Assembly (NCBI GenBank): GCA_015478645.1
Contig: JADMIL010000026.1
Span: 1 to 40,677, forward strand
Length of the DNA: 40,677 nt
From: Candidatus Binataceae bacterium
GTDB lineage: Bacteria; Desulfobacterota; Binatia; Binatales; Binataceae
Direction of reading: 5' to 3'
The notes under the pieces were generated by a model. The model saw only the letters and a list, made by a program, of their open reading frames with translations, was not told the DNA's origin and did no database searches. Positions 35,717 to 40,677 of the stretch are shown one piece after another. The position numbers and the translations under genes are program-made. Position 1 is the first letter of the stretch. Each line of letters begins with the position of its first letter.

Positions 35717-37555
35717 ATGAGACGCCTCTTCATCTATATCCGCCGCTACTGGCTGCGCTACGCCTTCGGCATCTTCTGCACGATTGCGACGGCGACCCTG
35801 CTGACCCTGATTCCGCGACTGAGCGGCGCTGCGACCAACGCTGTCGAACGCGGCGATTATGCGCATCTGGTGCGCCTGATTCAGTTCATGATCGTGACCG
35901 CGCTGGCGATGGGCGTGATGCGCTGGTTCTCGCGCTTCGTCATCTTTAATTGCGGCCGCGATATCGAATACAACCTGCGCAACGACCTGTTCGCGCACCT
36001 AAGCATCCTCGACCAGAACTTCTACCAGCGGATCAGGACCGGCGACCTGATGTCGCGCATGATCAACGACCTCGGCGCGGTGCGCATGATGGTCGCGATG
36101 GGTCTGTTGAGCTTCACCAACACGCCAGTGACGTTTTTCTTTGCGCTCGCCTTCATGACCTCGCTGAGTCCGCGGCTCACGCTGGCCACGATGATCCCCT
36201 ACGGCGCGCTGTTCTTCGAGATGCGCTGGCTCACCCATACCCTGATGCAGCGCAGTCTCGGCGTGCAGGAGGGTCTCGCGGCGATCGGCTCGAAGGTGCA
36301 GGAAAGCCTCTCGGGCATCCACGTGGTCAAGGCCTACACGGTCGAGGCCCACGAGGCGGCGCGCTTTCGCGCGACCAATGACGAGTACAACGAGCAAGGC
36401 CTGGCGCTGGCGCGCGTGCGCGGCGCGATGATGCCGATCATCAAGGCCACCGTCGGCACTTCGATCATGATCGGCCTGATCTACGGCGGCATGCTGGTGC
36501 GGGCGAATCTGATTTCAATTGGCGACATCGTCGCCTTCATGCTGTTCCTGGGCCAGCTCGCCTGGCCGACGGTCTCGATGGGCTATACGCTCTCGATCTA
36601 CCAGCGCGGCCGCGCGGCGATGAAGCGGCTCGACGAAATCTTCGACGCGGTGCCGCCCGCGACCGTCGCCGGTGACGAAGCCCGGCTCGAAATTGCGGGC
36701 TCGGTCGAATGGGATCACGTGTCGTTCAGCTACGACGCCCACAATGACGACGGCGCGGCGCACGTCGGGAACCCCAACGGCCTCGACACGCGTAACGGCT
36801 TCAAGCCGCATGGGGGCGACGGGATCGATCAGCACGACGGAGCGGCCCGCACCTGGCGATGGGCGCTGCGCGACGTCAGCATCGAGGTGCCGGCGGGCAC
36901 CACGCTCGCAATCGTCGGGCGCACCGGCGCGGGCAAATCGACGCTGGTCAAGCTGCTCGCGCGGCTGGCCGAACCGACCGTCGGCCGCGTGCTGCTCGAC
37001 GGCCGCGACATCCGCACCCTGCCGCTCGCGGCGCTGCGCAAGACGATCGGCATGGTGCCGCAGGATCCGACGCTGTTCTCCGACACCATCGCGCGCAATA
37101 TAGCCTTTGGCCGGGTCGATACCCCGCTGCCGGAAATCGCGGCCGCCGCGCACATCGCCGGCCTCGACGGCGATATCGCGGTGATGCCGCACGGACTCGA
37201 AACGGTGGTCGGCGAGCGCGGCATGTCGCTGTCGGGCGGCCAGAAGCAGCGCGTGACGATCGCGCGCCTGCTCGCCTACGACCCGGCCGTCGTCGTGCTC
37301 GATGACGCGCTGTCGAGCGTCGACACCGAGACCGAGCGCGCGGTGCTCGGCAGCCTGGCCGAAAGCGTCAAGGGCCGCACGACGATCGTCGTCGCCCATC
37401 GCGCGTCGACCGTGCGCAAGGCCGAACAGATCGTGGTGCTCGACGACGGGCGCATCGCCGAGCGCGGCACACATGAGGAATTAATGGCGCAGCGCGGAAT
37501 CTACGCCGAACTGTTCCGCCGCCAACTGCTCGAAGACGAGCTCGCGGGCTACTGA
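35717..37555 (+). CDS. ABC exporter half-transporter, subunit with degenerate catalytic site
   Basis: 612 residues: six-span exporter membrane domain (about 10-310), then nucleotide-binding domain. Walker A GRTGAGKST (401-409), signature LSGGQ (505-509) and His switch VVAHR are present. Walker B is VVVLDDALSSVD, with Asp530 where hydrolysing ATPases have Glu. This is the mark of the non-hydrolysing site in heterodimeric exporters (TM287/288, BmrCD, MdlAB types). An extra hydrophilic loop of about 35 residues (about 340-375, rich in Asp, Gly, Asn, His) interrupts the NBD between its first strands. It pairs with the next gene, five bases away. Likely exports a lipid, drug or peptide. Confidence 0.93.
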   Translation: MRRLFIYIRRYWLRYAFGIFCTIATATLLTLIPRLSGAATNAVERGDYAHLVRLIQFMIVTALAMGVMRWFSRFVIFNCGRDIEYNLRNDLFAHLSILDQNFYQRIRTGDLMSRMINDLGAVRMMVAMGLLSFTNTPVTFFFALAFMTSLSPRLTLATMIPYGALFFEMRWLTHTLMQRSLGVQEGLAAIGSKVQESLSGIHVVKAYTVEAHEAARFRATNDEYNEQGLALARVRGAMMPIIKATVGTSIMIGLIYGGMLVRANLISIGDIVAFMLFLGQLAWPTVSMGYTLSIYQRGRAAMKRLDEIFDAVPPATVAGDEARLEIAGSVEWDHVSFSYDAHNDDGAAHVGNPNGLDTRNGFKPHGGDGIDQHDGAARTWRWALRDVSIEVPAGTTLAIVGRTGAGKSTLVKLLARLAEPTVGRVLLDGRDIRTLPLAALRKTIGMVPQDPTLFSDTIARNIAFGRVDTPLPEIAAAAHIAGLDGDIAVMPHGLETVVGERGMSLSGGQKQRVTIARLLAYDPAVVVLDDALSSVDTETERAVLGSLAESVKGRTTIVVAHRASTVRKAEQIVVLDDGRIAERGTHEELMAQRGIYAELFRRQLLEDELAGY

Positions 37556-37560
37556 TCGCG

Positions 37561-39399
37561 ATGCGTATCGAAGCCGAAGAACAAATCGAGCGCGCCTACG
37601 ACACGCGCCTGCTGCGCTGGGTCTGGCGCTACGTGCGTCCCTATCGCCGGCTGTTCTGGTTTTCGGTCGTGCTGATGCCGCTGAACATGGCCTTCGCGCT
37701 GGCCCAGCCCTACATCATCAAGCTGACCATCGATATTTTTCTCGCCGCACGCCGCGGCGCGCCACCGGCCTGGCTCAAGCCCGCGATCGTCGCTTCGCAC
37801 GGTCACGGGATGCTCGTGATGGGGGCGTTATACAGCGTGCTGCTGGCCGGCGAGTTCGCGTCATTTTACGGCCAGTACTACCTCACCATGGTCGTCGCGC
37901 AGCGCAGCCTGGCCGATTTGCGCCAGGCGCTGTTCGAGCATATCGAGCAGCTGCCGATGGCCTTTTTCGATCGCACCCCGGTCGGCCGCCTGGTCAGCCG
38001 GATGACCACCGATATCGACGCGATCAATGAAGCCTTCAGCGCCGGGTCGCTTACCATGTTCGTCGATCTGCTGATGCTCTGCGGCATCGTCGCGATCATG
38101 TTCGCCTTCGACGCACATCTCGCGCTGTGGTCGCTATGCGCGATTCCGCCGCTGCTGGTGATTATCAATTTTTTCCGCGTGCGATCGCGCACCGTCTATC
38201 GCGAAATTCGCGAGCGCTTCGCCGCGCTCAACGCCTATCTCTCCGAATCGCTCAGCGGGATGTCTGCCATTCAACTCTTCACGCGCGAGCGTGAGAGCTT
38301 TCGCGAGTTCGACGAACTCAACAAACTGAGCCGCGATTCGCAGATGATGGCCAACGTGTACGAGGCCGGTCAGTTCTCCTCGGTCGAGGCGCTCAGCGGG
38401 TTTACCGTCGCGATCATCCTGTGGATCGGCGGCGGCCAGGTCATTCGTCATCTGGTCGGAATCGGCACGCTGGTCGCCTTTATCCAGTACGCGCAGATGT
38501 TCTTCACGCCGCTGCGCGATATCGCGTCGAAATACACCACGCTGCAATCGGCACTGGCCGCGGTCGAGCGGCTCGAAGTGCTGATGGAGACGCCGGTGAC
38601 GATCGCCAGTCCGCCGGTGCCGCGGCTGGTGGCGAATCCGCGCGGCGCAATCGTTTTCGATCGCGTCAGCTTCGAGTATCGCCAGGGCGAACCGGTTTTG
38701 CGCGATCTGAGCTTCAGCGTCGCGCCCGGCCAGAAGATCGCGATCGTCGGTCCCACGGGCTCGGGCAAATCGACCATCATCAAGCTGCTCAACCGCTTTT
38801 ACGACGTGACCTCGGGGCGCATCCTGGTCGACGGCGTCGAAGTCCGCGATTGGGATCTGACCGAGCTGCGGCGCACCATCGGGCTGGTCCAGCAGGACGT
38901 CTTTCTGTTCGCCGGCGACATCCTGGAAAACGTGCGACTGGGCCGCGTCGAGCTGAGCGAGCAGACCGTGCGCGAGGCGCTCACGCGGGCCCAGGCGATG
39001 CGCTTCGTCGAGCCGCTGCCGGGCGGCATGCACGAGGAGATTCACGAACGCGGCGCCAATCTCTCGGCCGGCCAGCGCCAGCTATTATCGTTCGCGCGCG
39101 CGCTGGCCTACGATCCGCGCGTGATGGTGATGGACGAGGCGACCTCGAGCATCGACAGCGAGACCGAGCGCCTGATCCAGATTGCCGTCGACCACTTGCT
39201 CGCCGGACGCACCGCGCTGGTCATCGCGCATCGCCTTTCGACGATCGAGAAATCCGACCGCATCATGGTGCTGAGCAACGGCGTGCTGCGCGAGAGCGGC
39301 ACGCATCAGGAATTGCTCCAGCGGCCGGGACTTTACCGCAGGCTGTTCGAACTTCAGTACGCGCCGGCCACCGGCGAGGCGCGCGAAGCCGTCGATTGA
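37561..39399 (+). CDS. ABC exporter half-transporter, partner subunit
   Basis: 612-residue partner of the previous gene, with the same six-span plus NBD layout. Walker A GPTGSGKST (397-405) and Walker B VMVMDEATSSID with catalytic Glu526 are canonical, as is the switch VIAHRLST. Its signature is LSAGQ (501-505), with Ala for the usual Gly. That is complementary to the degenerate Walker B of subunit one: in such pairs one composite ATP site is built from the unusual Walker B of one half and the unusual signature of the other. Begins five bases after the previous stop. Confidence 0.93.
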   Translation: MRIEAEEQIERAYDTRLLRWVWRYVRPYRRLFWFSVVLMPLNMAFALAQPYIIKLTIDIFLAARRGAPPAWLKPAIVASHGHGMLVMGALYSVLLAGEFASFYGQYYLTMVVAQRSLADLRQALFEHIEQLPMAFFDRTPVGRLVSRMTTDIDAINEAFSAGSLTMFVDLLMLCGIVAIMFAFDAHLALWSLCAIPPLLVIINFFRVRSRTVYREIRERFAALNAYLSESLSGMSAIQLFTRERESFREFDELNKLSRDSQMMANVYEAGQFSSVEALSGFTVAIILWIGGGQVIRHLVGIGTLVAFIQYAQMFFTPLRDIASKYTTLQSALAAVERLEVLMETPVTIASPPVPRLVANPRGAIVFDRVSFEYRQGEPVLRDLSFSVAPGQKIAIVGPTGSGKSTIIKLLNRFYDVTSGRILVDGVEVRDWDLTELRRTIGLVQQDVFLFAGDILENVRLGRVELSEQTVREALTRAQAMRFVEPLPGGMHEEIHERGANLSAGQRQLLSFARALAYDPRVMVMDEATSSIDSETERLIQIAVDHLLAGRTALVIAHRLSTIEKSDRIMVLSNGVLRESGTHQELLQRPGLYRRLFELQYAPATGEAREAVD

Positions 39400-39418
39400 C
39401 GGCGTTTGCGGCGCGGCG

Positions 39419-40627
39419 ATGATCGATCGGGCTGGGCGGCGCAGTAGCGCCGGAAGGGCAACGCCGCGCCGCGCGTTACCCGCGCGCCGGGCGCTTCGCA
39501 CGACGATTGCGGTCGTGATCGCGATTTGCCTCGCCGGATGCGACGTCGGCTATGTCCCTCACGCGGCTTACGAAGAGGGCCGTCTGCTCTGGCATCGCCG
39601 GCCCATCAGCCAGGTGCTCGCGGGCCCCAACCTGTCGGCCGACGCGCGCACCAAGCTCCAAACCGTGCTGGCTGTGCGCAAGTTCGCCGCCGAACAATTG
39701 GGCCTCAACGTCGGGGGCTCCTACCAGAGCGTTACCCAGGTCGACGCCGGCGCGGTCGTCTGGATCGTAATGGCCGCGCCGCGCACCTCGCTGACGCCGT
39801 ACACCTGGTGGTTCCCGATCGTCGGCGCGGTGCCCTACCGCGGCTACTTCAGCCACGCCGACGCCAACGCCGAAGCGGGGCGGCTTGAAGCGGCGGGCCT
39901 CGACACCTACGTGCGCTCGGCAATCGCCTTCTCGAGCCTCGGCTTCTTCGACGATCCACTGCTCTCGAGCCTGCTCGGCCTCGATCGGGTCGAACTGGCC
40001 GGCGTGATCATCCACGAGCTGTTCCATCGCACCTACTTCCTGGCCGGCAACGCGATGTTCGACGAGACCGCCGCGACCTATACCGGCAGCCGCGGCGCGG
40101 TCGCGTTCTTCAGCGCGACCGAAGGGGTCAATTCGCCGGCCGCCATTGCGGCGCGCGGAGTCTATGAAAGCGATCTCAAGTTCGCGGCCTTCATGCTGCA
40201 GGAGGAGGCGCGGCTGTTGCGCTTGTACCAGAGCGGCCTGCCGCAAGCAGAAATCCTGCGGCGGCGCGTCGCGATCTTCGCCGAAATCAGCGCCGACTAC
40301 GGCCGGCTCAAGCCCACGCTATCGGGCCTCGAGCGCTTCGACCTCGACCAGGAAAAGCTCAACAACGCCGTCCTGCTCAACTACCTGATCTACTTTCACG
40401 ATCTGGATAATTTTGCGGCGCTCGAACGGCTCAATCACGGGGACCTCAAGGCGACTATCGCGCAGGTGATCAGCCTGGCCAGGAGCCATCCCGACGATCC
40501 CTTCTATGCGATCTGGCGCGCGACACTCGGCGCGCCGCCCGCCTCGCCGGAGGATCTGCCACTCGTTCCCGCACCGTCGATCGACGCCCCATCGGCAGCC
40601 GCCGCGCCGTCCGCTGCTATCCGCTAA
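39419..40627 (+). CDS. Lipoprotein aminopeptidase-like zinc metalloprotease
   Basis: 402 residues. An Arg-rich N-terminus is followed by a hydrophobic span ending in the lipobox LAGC (about residues 38-41), so it is a lipoprotein on the outer face of the inner membrane or in the outer membrane. The zinc motif HELFH is in IIHELFHRTY (about residue 199), and the third ligand is probably the Glu in FDETAA about 15 residues later. This matches the predicted-aminopeptidase family PF10023. The final part (about 375-402) is a low-complexity Ala/Pro/Ser tail. Its TAA coincides with the first bases of the palindromic repeat at 40625. Confidence 0.85.
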   Translation: MIDRAGRRSSAGRATPRRALPARRALRTTIAVVIAICLAGCDVGYVPHAAYEEGRLLWHRRPISQVLAGPNLSADARTKLQTVLAVRKFAAEQLGLNVGGSYQSVTQVDAGAVVWIVMAAPRTSLTPYTWWFPIVGAVPYRGYFSHADANAEAGRLEAAGLDTYVRSAIAFSSLGFFDDPLLSSLLGLDRVELAGVIIHELFHRTYFLAGNAMFDETAATYTGSRGAVAFFSATEGVNSPAAIAARGVYESDLKFAAFMLQEEARLLRLYQSGLPQAEILRRRVAIFAEISADYGRLKPTLSGLERFDLDQEKLNNAVLLNYLIYFHDLDNFAALERLNHGDLKATIAQVISLARSHPDDPFYAIWRATLGAPPASPEDLPLVPAPSIDAPSAAAAPSAAIR

Positions 40628-40677
40628 GGAACCTCTGCACAAGGCTCTGCTGTCACCCTGAGCGCAGCGCATGGGTC
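40625..40677. repeat. Palindromic repeat, partial copy cut by window end
   Basis: TAAGGAACCTCTGCACAAGG at 40625-40644 matches the left end of the copy at 26454. The following bases (CTGTCACCCTGAGCGCAGCG) match the right arm of that copy read in reverse, up to the window edge. The TAA is also the stop codon of the upstream aminopeptidase, so insertion at TA may have set that gene's end. Confidence 0.85.

Noticed and set aside
1..40677. CRISPR array, tRNA or rRNA genes
   Set aside because: No regularly spaced short repeats with unique spacers and no tRNA-like or rRNA-like sequence were noticed by eye; a tRNA scan would be decisive.

Overview
This window is high-GC chromosomal DNA from a Gram-negative bacterium. 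The evidence is a MurE with the DNPR motif that goes with meso-diaminopimelate peptidoglycan, a lipoprotein metallopeptidase with a lipobox, a WaaE-like sugar transferase and a complete set of division genes. The gene set suggests a deltaproteobacterium-like lineage or an uncultured relative such as Binatota. That placement is a guess from gene style, and no rRNA or other taxonomic marker is present. The window was probably cut from a larger contig: the first gene lacks its start, and a dispersed repeat runs off the right end.

Layout. 1-551: end of a ferritin-like (DUF455) gene. 627-3471: a foreign island between two perfect 104-bp direct repeats. It holds a frameshifted AIPR-family (abortive-infection-type) gene of visibly lower G+C and a broken IS630-type transposase. 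3454-9100, plus strand: fatty acid desaturase (its probable start codon lies inside the right-hand 104-bp repeat), GTP-type PEP carboxykinase, M20 peptidase and MFS transporter. 9275-25846, minus strand: the dcw (division and cell wall) cluster in the order mraZ-rsmH-ftsL-ftsI-murE-[gap]-mraY-murD-ftsW-murG-murC-murB-[repeat]-ftsQ-ftsA-ftsZ. Most genes overlap or nearly touch. Three TGGGR boxes at exact 10-bp spacing lie just upstream of mraZ and form a textbook MraZ operator. murF is missing from its usual place between murE and mraY, where 536 bp hold no recognisable gene, and ddl is missing between murB and ftsQ.

26048-33596: a small membrane protein, a MITE-like palindromic repeat, a large P-loop ATPase of unknown function, then a minus-strand group reading DUF4838 protein, acyl-CoA dehydrogenase, family III CoA-transferase. 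33785-40627, plus strand: Mrp/NBP35-type ATPase, family 2 glycosyltransferase, two half-size ABC exporters that look like one heterodimer with a degenerate ATP site, and a lipoprotein aminopeptidase whose stop codon lies in the first bases of another copy of the palindromic repeat.

The dcw genes work together: precursor synthesis (MurB, C, D, E), lipid-linked steps (MraY, MurG), septal polymerisation (FtsW/FtsI) and divisome assembly (FtsL, Q, A, Z). I did not find a convincing wholly new system. The best leads are the repeat-bounded AIPR island, the missing murF with a degenerate-looking FtsQ, the palindromic repeat family and the orphan ATPase.
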